Of a DNA stretch of 57,528 nucleotides, positions 8,592-17,250 are shown piece by piece. This DNA is from Verrucomicrobiia bacterium. GTDB lineage: Bacteria > Verrucomicrobiota > Verrucomicrobiia > Limisphaerales > UBA8199. Numbering within the stretch: the stretch's first letter is position 1; each line of letters begins with the position of its first letter. The stretch spans positions 1-57,528 of the forward strand of contig DASYZB010000062.1 of the NCBI GenBank assembly GCA_035946615.1, written 5' to 3'. Under the pieces are notes generated by a model. It saw only the letters and a list, made by a program, of their open reading frames with translations, ran no database searches and was not told where the DNA came from. The translations under genes were made by a program, and so were the position numbers.

Positions 8592-9983
8592 TTAGGGCGG
8601 CGTTTGCACGCGATAAAAGCGTTGAGGCGCCGCAGTCCGGGCGCCGGAATCCAGCATCTGAAGAGGAGCGCCGTTACCAGGAACGTTGTTGCTGAAGGTC
8701 TTCCACGCAGGCGGCTCCAGGTTGCTCGTCCACAGCACCCGATACCCCGCCAGAGGCAGTGTAGTGAATGTGAACTGGATGTCTTGATTGGTGGGTGCTA
8801 CGGACAGCAACTGCGGAGTAGCCAAGGCCTGTTTTATTGTCTGAAGCAGCGGGTCCCGCTGGCCGTTTGGCGCTCCGGCGAAATAGCCTTGGCCGAGTTC
8901 CCAAATCATGAGCCCTCCGAGAAAATGGTTCCTGGCGAAGCTGACTTTCGCCCGGCAGGAATATTCGTCGTCGAAGGAAAGGAAATCGTCATTCGCCGGG
9001 ACTGAACTGGTGACACTGAGGTAGGCGGCTTGGGCTGCAGCATCCCAATGATAGCGGCTCGCTTGGTACTGGTTGGACATGATTTGAGAATAGGTGAGCG
9101 CCGTAACCGTTGGGGCGCCGATCCAGCTTTGACGCGGCAACAGGGTCCCGCTCGTCGAGGTACCCGCGCCGTTGGTCCAGGCCTTGCCATAAAAGGGAAT
9201 GCCCAGCCCCAGCTTGGCGGAGGCCACACCATTTGAGACGAAGTTGCTGACGGCGCCATTAACCGAGGGCACGAGCCGACCGTTGCTGGGGAAACGATAA
9301 CCCCCGTCGTAAATCGGTGCATTAAACCAGGTGACCCAGCCCTGATAGGCGCCAGAAAGGTCGTAGGTCATGATATTGATTTGATCCAGTTGCCCTTGGA
9401 GCGCAGCGAACATGGCAAATTCCGCAGCGGGTGGATCTCCGGGAACAGGGTAAGCTGGCGCTGCGACGGTGAGGAGTTTTGATGAAGACTCATTCAAGGC
9501 TGAGCGGAGGGCCTTCACGAAATTCGTGAATTGGTTAAAATCAGAAGCAGGAAGCGGTTCCCAATCGATATCCACGCCGTCATAGCCGTATGCGGACATA
9601 AACCCAAGGATGTTGCTGATAAATACTGGGCGATTCAAGCTGCTTGTGGCGGCCTGGAAGCCTGGCTGGCTGCCGGCGCCACCCACGCAGATGAGGGCGG
9701 CGCGTCCGGCGGCGTGGGCTCGGGCCACCAGGTCTGCGGTCCGCGCGGGTATGATCGCGTTGAGGGCGGGGTCCAGTGTGCCGTCCGGATTGGGCATCAC
9801 GGAAAAGTGGATTACATGGGTAACAACTGTGAAGTCGATATTAGAGGCGGCCAGGTAACTCTGCCGATAACCGGGGTAATACGCTGTGATCCAAAAGCCG
9901 GCATGGGTCGAGCCGCAGACGCTAAACACGCCCCAAAGGAACACCCCAAGCGCGAAACGACAGGAGTACGCGACGGCGTGCAT
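8592..9983 (-). CDS. Secreted GH18 chitinase-like glycosidase
   Basis: 463 residues from ATG 9983, chosen because it has a GGAG ribosome site and opens directly into a signal peptide (FALGVFLWGVFSVCGSTHA); the frame is open 29 codons further upstream, into the sigma-factor gene. The GH18 barrel is clear: strand 1 ITAYYPGYR, the SxGG-like segment ICVGGAG, and the catalytic DGVDIDWE at residues 135-142 with acid Glu142, plus INIMTYDLSG. After the barrel (about residue 385) comes an ~80-residue Verrucomicrobia-type C-terminal domain ending FYRVQTPP. It probably cleaves chitin or related GlcNAc polymers outside the cell. It sits 73 nt after the fused sigma factor, in the same direction. Confidence 0.92.
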   Translation of the reverse strand: MHAVAYSCRFALGVFLWGVFSVCGSTHAGFWITAYYPGYRQSYLAASNIDFTVVTHVIHFSVMPNPDGTLDPALNAIIPARTADLVARAHAAGRAALICVGGAGSQPGFQAATSSLNRPVFISNILGFMSAYGYDGVDIDWEPLPASDFNQFTNFVKALRSALNESSSKLLTVAAPAYPVPGDPPAAEFAMFAALQGQLDQINIMTYDLSGAYQGWVTWFNAPIYDGGYRFPSNGRLVPSVNGAVSNFVSNGVASAKLGLGIPFYGKAWTNGAGTSTSGTLLPRQSWIGAPTVTALTYSQIMSNQYQASRYHWDAAAQAAYLSVTSSVPANDDFLSFDDEYSCRAKVSFARNHFLGGLMIWELGQGYFAGAPNGQRDPLLQTIKQALATPQLLSVAPTNQDIQFTFTTLPLAGYRVLWTSNLEPPAWKTFSNNVPGNGAPLQMLDSGARTAAPQRFYRVQTPP

Positions 9984-10056
9984 AGCTCCGTTTAACACAA
10001 TCCCTGGTGCGGGTCGAGCTCGGCGCCAATGAAATGATTGCGCGGCGGTTCCGCGA

Positions 10057-11661
10057 TTACTGGCCTCCAAATAGCTGTTTCAGAGCGTTGTTCTTAAAAG
10101 CGGCTATTATCGGGCCACTGCCACTAGAGCCGATTGGAGAAACGGCAGTGTAGGAAAAATTAAACGTGCCAATCTTAAACAGGCCGTCGTATTGCGCGTT
10201 ATTAATAGGCAGCTTTTCCGAAACCAACGGTTCTGATGGGGCGAGTTGGCTCACGTTTCCAGTTGCAAGCAGTTGATAGCGCTGGAGCATGGCATCATTA
10301 ATTTCCAGGGATTTGATGCCATAATGAGTGGCGCGATTGTTCCAGTTCATGAGATAGGGCTTTAATTCTGAAAGATCAGTGGGCAACTGACCGCCATTAG
10401 CGACGAGGTAATTATCCAAACATCCCCCAAGAATCATGGCAAACTGTTCCTTCGCCTCTGTGCGCAGGCTGCCCAAAACCAACTCAAAATCATTCGAGGT
10501 CCCTTGCCACTTGGGGACTGCGCTTACGTAATTCACCCAATGGGAAACGTCGATAAGGTCAAGTTCAGGAATTTTCTCTGCTGGCGTTTGCTTCAACCAT
10601 TCTTTCGTTTGGCTAATTCTAGCCGCGGCTTCTGCCAGGCCAACATCGGCCACATCGTTTGTTCCTTCTCTAACGGCCTTGCGCAAGCGCGTCACCTCAC
10701 CGCGCAGTCTCAAAAGCGCGGTGTCGTTTGGCTCTGACCGCCATTGCTTTCTTTCTGCGAGCAAGGCCGCCAAGAGGTTCGTCGCGTCATCTCGTTCCGA
10801 TTGCAATTGCCGGATTTGGCCGACCAATGGCGCGTGCTGTTGCTGTAGAGTCTCGTTTTGCTCGCGTAATTTCGCGGTTTGGCGAGATTCATAGAGTCCT
10901 GTTCCGGCAAGGACAACAAGGGCGGCAGTGACAAGAGGTTTTTGCAGTGTTGTCATGGCGATTGTTTTGATGGCGGTTGTCGTCGCGGTGGTACCGAGGG
11001 TTGTTCCAGCCAGAACTGCGGCGGTTGAAATGGAAGCGGCCAAACCGGGCGGAGCGGCTTGTACGGCGTTAGCGGAGATGACGGTGGACAGAGCAGCCGC
11101 GGTGGTGTTGATGCCGTGCCGCGCTAAATGTTCGCGGAGCTTTTCAAGCGCGCGCGCAACCCTCTTTTGCGCCGTATCGTCACTGACGCCCAGCGCCGAA
11201 CCTACGCTACGCAAATCCTGATTTTTGAGAAAGCGCAGCACGAGCGCGTCGAAGTCGGTTTCGTTAAGCTCTGACATGGCGGTGTCCAGCACTGGACGCA
11301 GGCGTTCCGAATCGGGAGCGGTGTCAGAAATCGAGTTGAGTTGTTCCATGGCTTCCCTTTCACGCATTCGTCGCCGAACCTCATCTCGCCGGAAGTTGAG
11401 CGAAAGATTGCGGGCGCTGCGGCAAAGCCATCCCGTCAATGACGCTTGTGCCGCCAACCGGGGCGCTAAGGACCGAGCACCGCGCGCCAGTCCGATGAAC
11501 GCGCTCTGGGCAATCTCCGCGGCGGTTTCGTGGGAATTCACCTGCCGGAACGCGGCGGAATACACGAGGTTAGTATGCCGGTTGACGAGTTCGGTGAATG
11601 ATGCCTCAGTGCCCTGTTCGGCATAATCGCGTAGGAGCTGCGCATCGGATTTGGCCTGCAT
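10057..11661 (-). CDS. ECF-type sigma factor fused to a membrane segment, coiled coil and C-terminal domain
   Basis: 534 residues, far longer than the ~200 of ordinary ECF factors. Sigma region 2 is at residues ~10-75 (EASFTELVNRHTNLVYSAAF, DEVRRRMRERE downstream) and region 4 at ~135-183 (VLRFLKNQDLRSVGSALGVS, then DDTAQKRVARALEKLREHL). An Ala/Thr-rich hydrophobic stretch (~205-257, best helix KPLVTAALVVLAGTGLYE) follows, then a heptad-rich coiled coil (~258-330) and a ~200-residue C-terminal domain of unknown fold. This layout is known from Verrucomicrobia. The membrane helix suggests the C-terminal part lies outside the cytoplasm and may gate the sigma part, replacing a separate anti-sigma factor (inference). 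The GH18 gene follows. Confidence 0.9.
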   Translation of the reverse strand: MQAKSDAQLLRDYAEQGTEASFTELVNRHTNLVYSAAFRQVNSHETAAEIAQSAFIGLARGARSLAPRLAAQASLTGWLCRSARNLSLNFRRDEVRRRMREREAMEQLNSISDTAPDSERLRPVLDTAMSELNETDFDALVLRFLKNQDLRSVGSALGVSDDTAQKRVARALEKLREHLARHGINTTAAALSTVISANAVQAAPPGLAASISTAAVLAGTTLGTTATTTAIKTIAMTTLQKPLVTAALVVLAGTGLYESRQTAKLREQNETLQQQHAPLVGQIRQLQSERDDATNLLAALLAERKQWRSEPNDTALLRLRGEVTRLRKAVREGTNDVADVGLAEAAARISQTKEWLKQTPAEKIPELDLIDVSHWVNYVSAVPKWQGTSNDFELVLGSLRTEAKEQFAMILGGCLDNYLVANGGQLPTDLSELKPYLMNWNNRATHYGIKSLEINDAMLQRYQLLATGNVSQLAPSEPLVSEKLPINNAQYDGLFKIGTFNFSYTAVSPIGSSGSGPIIAAFKNNALKQLFGGQ

Positions 11662-12010
11662 CTCACTTATTTAATAACCAAGGAAACCAAAATCCGACAA
11701 AGAAAAGTTCAGGAACGGGTGAGGATTTGCGGCTGGTTGTCCAGGGGATTTGGGATGGGGAAAGGGAAAAGAGCCGGGGGCCCTTCAAAGGGGTAATCCA
11801 TAACATCGTTCGCTGAGTTTCATAAAGCCAAGCGGGCCTGAGTTGGAGAGGACGCTTGAGACGCTAGCATTGCGGTATGCAGGCGGAGGTTGGCGCTCTT
11901 GAAGGTTCTCAGATGAGGCTGGGCGCCCCATCACTAAAAACGTGTCATTCAACATGATGCGGATCGAGTTCAGGCGGGTTTGTGATTCTTCAGCGAGTAT
12001 AGCACAATAG
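11662..12010. other. Intergenic stretch with no gene recognised
   Basis: About 350 nt between the divergent sigma-factor and xth genes. Short open frames on both strands show no recognisable domain and no good ribosome site. It probably holds the two divergent promoters, but I cannot place them with confidence. Confidence 0.5.
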
Positions 12011-12808
12011 ATGCGCAAGCAAACGCCCAAAGCGCCAATGAAAATTGCGACTTACAACGTCAACGGCATTAGGTCGCGTCTGGCCAATTTAATTGAGTGG
12101 CTGCAACGGGAAACGCCCGATGTCGTGTGCCTTCAGGAACTGAAGGCGAGCGAGGAGGCCTTTCCTGCTCTGACGATTTGTTCTGCGGGTTATGGGGCGG
12201 TTTGGCATGGGCAGAAGTCCTGGAACGGGGTGGCTATTCTGGCGCGTGACACCAATCCGGTTGAAACTCGCCGGGGGCTGCCCGATGGCACTGAGGATAC
12301 GCACAGCCGATATATTGAGGCAATGGTCAAGGGAATCCTGGTCGGCTGCTTGTACCTGCCAAACGGGAACCCACAACCAGGGCCCAAATTCGATTACAAG
12401 CTGGCCTGGTTTGAACGGTTACTGCGCCATGCGGCCAGCCTGTGCCCAAGCGGCCAACCCGTGGTGCTGGCCGGCGATTACAATGTCGTGCCTACTGATT
12501 TTGACATTTACGACCCGCGCTCGTGGCGTAAAGACGCGTTGCTTCAGCCGCAGACCCGGGCTTGTTACCAGCGGCTGCTGGCCCAAGGCTGGACCGATGC
12601 GCTTCGGGCGCATTTCCCGGACCAGCGGGTGTACACTTTCTGGGATTACTTCCGCCAACACTGGCAAAGGAACTCCGGGCTGCGGATCGATCATCTCCTG
12701 CTAAACCCTCCGCTCAAATCGCAACTGGCCGATGCCGGCGTGGACACGTGGGTGCGCGGCCAGCCCGGGGCCAGTGATCACGCCCCGGCTTGGGTGCGTC
12801 TCAGGTGA
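12011..12808 (+). CDS. xth: Exodeoxyribonuclease III (AP endonuclease, EEP family)
   Basis: 265 residues. It carries the endonuclease/exonuclease/phosphatase signature motifs: MKIATYNVNGIRSRL, VVCLQELKAS with the metal-binding Glu, VVLAGDYNVVPTDFDIYDP, WTDALRAHFPD, LRIDHLLLNPPL and the final ASDHAPAWVRL with the catalytic Asp-His pair. It cuts DNA 5' to abasic sites and removes 3' blocking groups in base-excision repair. A second in-frame ATG at 12038 (MKIATYN) is where many family members begin; neither start has a clear ribosome site, so the first nine residues are uncertain. It stands alone between unrelated genes. Confidence 0.95.
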   Translation: MRKQTPKAPMKIATYNVNGIRSRLANLIEWLQRETPDVVCLQELKASEEAFPALTICSAGYGAVWHGQKSWNGVAILARDTNPVETRRGLPDGTEDTHSRYIEAMVKGILVGCLYLPNGNPQPGPKFDYKLAWFERLLRHAASLCPSGQPVVLAGDYNVVPTDFDIYDPRSWRKDALLQPQTRACYQRLLAQGWTDALRAHFPDQRVYTFWDYFRQHWQRNSGLRIDHLLLNPPLKSQLADAGVDTWVRGQPGASDHAPAWVRLR

Positions 12809-13002
12809 GCGCACCTCTTTGATCGGCATTTGATGTTGTGTCGCACTGGCCGCTGGAGTTTGAACATTCTCAGGGAGGGGCGGGCGCGCCGCACGGCCAT
12901 TGCCTTTAGGGGAATAAGCGCGAAACGCGGTCTCTCTCTCCTCCTTTGGAGGTGTGGGTCGGGGAGTGGAGGCTCCACTCGCTGCACCCGACAATGAAAT
13001 TC

Positions 13003-13666
13003 TTAAGCGCCACCAGCGAACAGGCCCCTCTCCCTAGCCCTGCCGAAGGGCCAGGAAAGCATGACATCGTTGCCGATTTTTGTGATGGTGAGCCGGACGG
13101 TCGCCTGGTAATGCGCCTGGATTTGTTGCGGGGTCAATGCCTGGTTATAGAAAGCGACGTCATCCACGGTGCCGGCAAAGGCCTTCCAATCATTATCACT
13201 CCGCCAGCCGAAATTGGCAGAGCCACCTTGATTAGGCACAAAACCGCTCCAAATGGCGGAGGCGCCTAAATGGCCATTGACATAAAGAGCGAAGGCGGCG
13301 GCGCCGTCATAGGTGAGCACCACGTGATACCAGGAGTTGGCCGTCAGAGTATCAACGGTATCGGTTACGAAAGTGTTGACCCAATTGTTCCCCCATAGGA
13401 CCCAAGCCAATGTAGTGAAAGGGCCGTAAGGATTCATTTCGAGCGCATAGGGCACAATGACGCGGCTCCGCCGGAGACGTTCACACCCGGATCGGTCTCG
13501 TGCAGGATGCTGGTCTGGGCGCCGAAGGTGATGGCGCCTGCCCCGGAATAATCATCGAATGTCCCGTCGAAACTGCCGGCGGCATCGGTCGCAATTAGGC
13601 CGCTAAGCAGGTAGGAGAGGGAGCCAGAAGCACCCGAAGCATCTGCAGATTAAAGAGGTATTCCAT
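13003..13666 (-). pseudogene. Frameshifted, truncated LamG-domain gene
   Basis: Three pieces of one LamG protein lie in different frames. ATG 13666, with a GAGGAG ribosome site, opens MEYLFNLQML and stops after ~23 residues. The next frame gives ATDAAGSFDGTFDDYSGAGA up to NVSGGAA, and a further shift near 13460 leads into VPYALEMNPYGPFTTLAWVL and the LamG end VDDVAFYNQALTPQQIQAHY. The paralogue at 6135-8465 has these segments joined (GGVVRIPYALELNPFGPW). The signal peptide is missing, and the C-terminus ends inside a dispersed repeat (GRARERGLFAGGA). Most likely a dead gene. Confidence 0.75.
13014..13041 (+). repeat. Dispersed repeat copy (family also at 30926-30953)
   Basis: Begins CAGCGAACAGGCCC and matches the reverse complement of 30926-30953 at 24 of 28 positions. 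It overlaps the 3' end of the dead LamG gene, whose last ~10 codons are repeat-derived. Confidence 0.6.
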
Positions 13667-13686
13667 TGTTAGGGACTCCTCAGTAA
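13639..13686 (-). repeat. Leader-like dispersed repeat, copy 1
   Basis: Read on the minus strand it contains ACTGAGGAGTCCCTAAC, a strong ribosome-site-like GAGGAG, then a start codon and EYLFNLQML. A second copy at 15786-15832 matches at roughly three quarters of positions with one gap and encodes NYIFNLPML. This is the 5' end of the dead LamG gene. Confidence 0.6.
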
Positions 13687-13882
13687 TATCTGCGCCGGGT
13701 CCATCCCGAAATGATTGCGCCGCGGGGTGGCATTTGATAGGGCTGTAGGCGCAACACCCTAAAGAGATCTGAACAAATGGCCATGACTCCGCTTCTGCCT
13801 CATCGCTGACCATCCGGTGGACCGTCGTATCGCCAACTCCATGACGTCTCGTTCGCTCAAAACTCGGGCATCGAGGGAAACA

Positions 13883-15565
13883 ATGCCAGGCAAGGCCAGC
13901 TATCCAGCCGAGGCGATTGGGCGCGTTGGAGTGAGGCAAAACCCCTTTATTGGCGATATGATGGCCATCTTGTTGCTGGTGTCGGTTTGTCTTTTCATTG
14001 GGCTGCCGCGGTTCCGTTCAGGCCTTGACCTGGGCGACGAGGGCCTGCTGGCTTATGGCGCCGCTCGAGTGCTGGACGGACAGGTGCCCAACCGCGATTT
14101 CGTCAGCCTCCAGCCCCCGCTCTCCTTTTATACCGCTGCAATCACATTCAAAGTGTTTGGCACATCACTTTGCTCGCTTCGAATACTGGGGCTCTCTCTA
14201 TTCATCCTGATTCCTTTGCTGATTTATGGAATCTCGCGCAATCTCTGTGGCCGCGCCTTATCCCTGGCTGCAGCCCTCCCGGCGACTATTCTGGGACTGC
14301 CCTATTTTGGGTTCGTTCCTTTTGCTCCCTGGCAAGGCATCGCGGCAGCGCTGGCGTCCGTCCTTTTCTATTTCCGCGCGACCCTGGGCCGCCGTCGTTA
14401 TCTCGCGTTTCCGGCTGGGTGTTTGGCCGGGTGCACGGTTTTGCTGCGGCAGGATGAGGGGTTTTACCTTGCGGTCTCGACGCTCGTTTACAGCCTGGCA
14501 TTGAACTACGCCCGCGGGGTTCCCATTTCCAAGCCGGAGATGAAGCGGGTGGTTGCTTTCTGGGCGTCCGGCCTCATCGCGGTCCTGTTGCCTTTTGGAA
14601 TTTATTGGACGGCTAAGGGCGCCTTGCCCGACATGTTCAAACAGCTCGTTGTCTTCCCGCTCACCATTTATGCAAAAACCAGCTCCTCACCTTTTCCCTC
14701 CGTCAGCTCCGGCCTGACTTTTGGCCCCCAAGCGTATCTGGTGCTTTATTACCTTGCGCCGCTTGTGGAAATCCTCGCAGCGCTCGAATTGGCGCGGCGC
14801 TTTGCACGTGGACGCTTCGGTCTCCAAGAGGCCACACTCACGTTCCTGGTGGCGTGGTCGGCCTTGTTTTATTGCCAAGTGCTCGCCCGGTCGGACCTGT
14901 GCCATCTCCTTATAACCTTGCCGCCCTTTTTCATTTTGTGCGCCTTATGTTTCAAGGCAATTCAGGCGCCATTCGTGGACATCGTCACCCAAGCGTACAA
15001 GAACCACTCCGCGTCCGTGCTTGCCAAGACCATCATCTGCGGTCTGGCGTCAACCGCCGTGCTTTGTTTTCTGTGGCTTTTAACGCCGGCGTTGTTGTGC
15101 CCAGCCTTGCCGGCTGCAGATAGGGTGCCCCTCGAACGAGCAGGCGTGCGCCTGCCGGGCGCCGATAATCTCAAAGCTTTGGTCGAGAGCTTGCAAAGAT
15201 TGGCTCCGCCGGGTCACCCGATCCTTTGCCTTCCTTACCAGCCGATGTTCTACTTCTTGTGCAATCGCCCGAATCCCACGCGCTGGAATTACCTCTGGCC
15301 CGGCGACCAGACCCTGGCGGAACACCAAGCCCTGATTCAGCAGGCGCGAAACAATCCGCCTACTATTGTGCTGACCACCGCGGAGGCAGACATGCAATCA
15401 TATGCCCCGGCGATCCTCGATTATGTGCATCAGGAGTATCGGTTGATTGGCGACGTCGGAGGTGTGATGCGCATTTACGTTCCATCCGGTTCTCTCATTA
15501 ACAGCCGGCTTCAGACGGGTGATTCTCCTGGCGGGAGAGCATTGAGCCGTTTCAACGGCTTTTGA
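13883..15565 (+). CDS. Multi-spanning GT-C (family 39-like) membrane glycosyltransferase
   Basis: About 560 residues. ATG 13883 is chosen because GAGG stands 8 nt upstream; an in-frame codon at 13817 lacks a site. The protein has about ten hydrophobic helices. The first extracytoplasmic loop contains GLDLGDEGLLAYGAARVLDG then RDFVSLQPPLSFY, the acidic-residue motif of polyprenyl-phosphate-sugar dependent GT-C enzymes (PMT/ArnT-like). The last ~130 residues form a soluble domain (HPILCLPYQPMFYFLCNRPN). It probably transfers a sugar from a lipid carrier to a periplasmic acceptor; donor and acceptor are unknown. The final codons (SRFNGF, stop) lie inside a palindromic repeat. Confidence 0.82.
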   Translation: MPGKASYPAEAIGRVGVRQNPFIGDMMAILLLVSVCLFIGLPRFRSGLDLGDEGLLAYGAARVLDGQVPNRDFVSLQPPLSFYTAAITFKVFGTSLCSLRILGLSLFILIPLLIYGISRNLCGRALSLAAALPATILGLPYFGFVPFAPWQGIAAALASVLFYFRATLGRRRYLAFPAGCLAGCTVLLRQDEGFYLAVSTLVYSLALNYARGVPISKPEMKRVVAFWASGLIAVLLPFGIYWTAKGALPDMFKQLVVFPLTIYAKTSSSPFPSVSSGLTFGPQAYLVLYYLAPLVEILAALELARRFARGRFGLQEATLTFLVAWSALFYCQVLARSDLCHLLITLPPFFILCALCFKAIQAPFVDIVTQAYKNHSASVLAKTIICGLASTAVLCFLWLLTPALLCPALPAADRVPLERAGVRLPGADNLKALVESLQRLAPPGHPILCLPYQPMFYFLCNRPNPTRWNYLWPGDQTLAEHQALIQQARNNPPTIVLTTAEADMQSYAPAILDYVHQEYRLIGDVGGVMRIYVPSGSLINSRLQTGDSPGGRALSRFNGF

Positions 15566-15617
15566 GGCTTCGCGCGCGTGACCGCGACAGAAACGCCGAG
15601 AAGCCGTTGAAGCGGCT
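15544..15617. repeat. Inverted repeat overlapping the end of the glycosyltransferase gene
   Basis: AGCCGTTTCAACGGCTT at 15545-15561 pairs with AAGCCGTTGAAGCGGCT at 15601-15617 (16 of 17 positions), spaced by 39 nt. Each arm is itself nearly palindromic. It could act as a terminator or be a REP-like element. Confidence 0.65.
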
Positions 15618-15785
15618 AGCCACTCGCTACCTTGCCCGCCACCCGGCTGAAGTCCTTGTCATTACCCACAACTTGAGCGGTTCTGCGCGCTCGTGTCTGT
15701 ATGGTCATCATGCTCACGGCGGAGTATTGCCTTCGGTGGCGAAACTGATACCGTGAATGCCGAAACCGAGAAGCCGAGTCGCTCA

Positions 15786-15832
15786 ACATCGGCAGATTGA
15801 AGATGTAGTTCAAGTTAGGGACTCCTCAGTAG
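15786..15832 (-). repeat. Leader-like dispersed repeat, copy 2
   Basis: Minus-strand ACTGAGGAGTCCCTAAC is followed by TTG (15813) and codons for NYIFNLPML. The open frame continues ~65 residues with no recognisable domain. It is homologous to 13639-13686. Confidence 0.6.
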
Positions 15833-15843
15833 TGTTTTTTAAC

Positions 15844-17250
15844 ATGACCAACGAACACCTGGATACCAGCCAAAAGGCGAGGCAGATCAACCTCGAAGCC
15901 AAGAGGTACGGGGCTTTCGCCGAGATTGGAGCGGGCCAGGAGGTCGCGCGTTGGTTCTTCCGGGTTGGCGGGGCTGCCAAGACCGTCGCCAAAACCATCT
16001 CAGCGTATGACATGGCGGTCAGCGACGCCATTTACGGGCCCACGGACCGGTATGTGAGCCGGCGCCGGCTCAAAGCGATGCTCGATTACGAGTACGATCT
16101 GCTCCTCGAGCGGCTTGGTGATAAACGCGGCGGCGCCAGTGCCTTTTTCGCATTCGCCGACACGGTGACGACACGCCGCGAGGGCGGCCACGGGTGGTTG
16201 GGCATTAAGTTCCAGGCGGAACCGGGGGCCGAGCCGTCCGAGATTTATATTCACCTGCGGATGCTGGATAAGGAGCATGTGCGGCAACAAGAGGCCCTGG
16301 GGGTCGTTGGAGTCAACCTGGCGTATGGGACTTTCTACTCGCACCCGCAGCCGGAGGCATTAATTCGCTCGCTATTGGATGACCTGACCTGGGAACGCGT
16401 TGAAGTGGATATGGTCCGCTTTGCCGGGCCAGCTTTTGGGGGTGTGGATAATCGGCTGATGGCGCTACAATTGGTCCGGGGAGGGCTCACGGAAGCTGCG
16501 ATGTTCACCGCGCAGGGGGAAGCCATTCAATGGGCGGAAGCCCTTTACGACAAACCAGCGCTGGTCCTGCGCGGGAGCTTCCGGCCAGTGACCAAGGCCA
16601 GCATTGACGTGCTCGAACGCGGTCTCGAGAAGTTTGTTCAAGAGCCGGCACTCCGCGGCCAAGCACCGGTAGTCTTAATGGAGATGACCCTGCGCCACCT
16701 GATGTCCGGCGACGTGGTGGATACCGATGATTTTTTGCAACGCGCCGATACCCTGCGGGCATTGGGCCAAACGGTGCTGGTCTCGAATTTCCGCCGGTTT
16801 CATCGCCTGGCCTCCTACTTGTCCCGGTACACCAAGCGCCCCCTGGGCATTGCGCTGGGGGCCTCGAATCTCAAAGAAATTTTCGATGAGAGTTTTTACA
16901 ACGAAAGCGAAGGGGGCCTGTTGGGCGGCCTGGGACAACTTTTCAAGAATCCAGCGCGCCTTTATGTCTATCCGCATTTGGACATTCCCTCGGGGCAGTT
17001 GATCACAGCGGATAATTATCCGGTGGCGCCCCATTTAAAACATTTGTATGCGCATCTGCTGGAAAACGGCTATATCCAGCAAATTCGCACATCGAACCCG
17101 GACTTGTTGCGCATCCGCCACCGCGAGGTGCTGGGGCGCATCCAGTCGGGCGAACCAGGTTGGGAGGAGTTGGTGCCGCCGGCAATTGTTGAGGCAATCA
17201 AGGCCCATCGGCTGTTCGGTTACCGGGGCGAAGCGCACTTAGCCCGGTAA
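15844..17250 (+). CDS. Conserved protein of unknown function (~468 aa)
   Basis: Start taken at ATG 15844 (MTNEHLDTSQKARQINLEAK), after which the sequence has the look of a conserved cytosolic protein; the frame is open further upstream through the leader-like repeat. Notable segments are YGAFAEIGAGQEVARWFFR, GGAAKTVAKTISAYDMAVSD, and a C-terminal part with LGIALGASNLKEIFDE and LYVYPHLDIPSG. I recall homologues in Bacteroidetes and Verrucomicrobia carrying conflicting database labels (nicotinate-nucleotide adenylyltransferase, TonB receptor). I see neither an HxGH nucleotidyltransferase motif nor beta-barrel character, so I leave the function open. No signal peptide or membrane helix. The 3' end overlaps the convergent bactofilin gene by 31 nt. 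Confidence 0.85.
   Translation: MTNEHLDTSQKARQINLEAKRYGAFAEIGAGQEVARWFFRVGGAAKTVAKTISAYDMAVSDAIYGPTDRYVSRRRLKAMLDYEYDLLLERLGDKRGGASAFFAFADTVTTRREGGHGWLGIKFQAEPGAEPSEIYIHLRMLDKEHVRQQEALGVVGVNLAYGTFYSHPQPEALIRSLLDDLTWERVEVDMVRFAGPAFGGVDNRLMALQLVRGGLTEAAMFTAQGEAIQWAEALYDKPALVLRGSFRPVTKASIDVLERGLEKFVQEPALRGQAPVVLMEMTLRHLMSGDVVDTDDFLQRADTLRALGQTVLVSNFRRFHRLASYLSRYTKRPLGIALGASNLKEIFDESFYNESEGGLLGGLGQLFKNPARLYVYPHLDIPSGQLITADNYPVAPHLKHLYAHLLENGYIQQIRTSNPDLLRIRHREVLGRIQSGEPGWEELVPPAIVEAIKAHRLFGYRGEAHLAR

Noticed and set aside
11785-12030. An 81-codon minus-strand frame upstream of xth
   Set aside because: It has no ribosome site or domain, and overlaps the xth start.
15844-17250. Calling this gene nicotinate-nucleotide adenylyltransferase or a TonB receptor
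   Set aside because: There is no HxGH motif and no signal peptide or beta-barrel pattern, so the labels I recall for homologues are not supported by the sequence.
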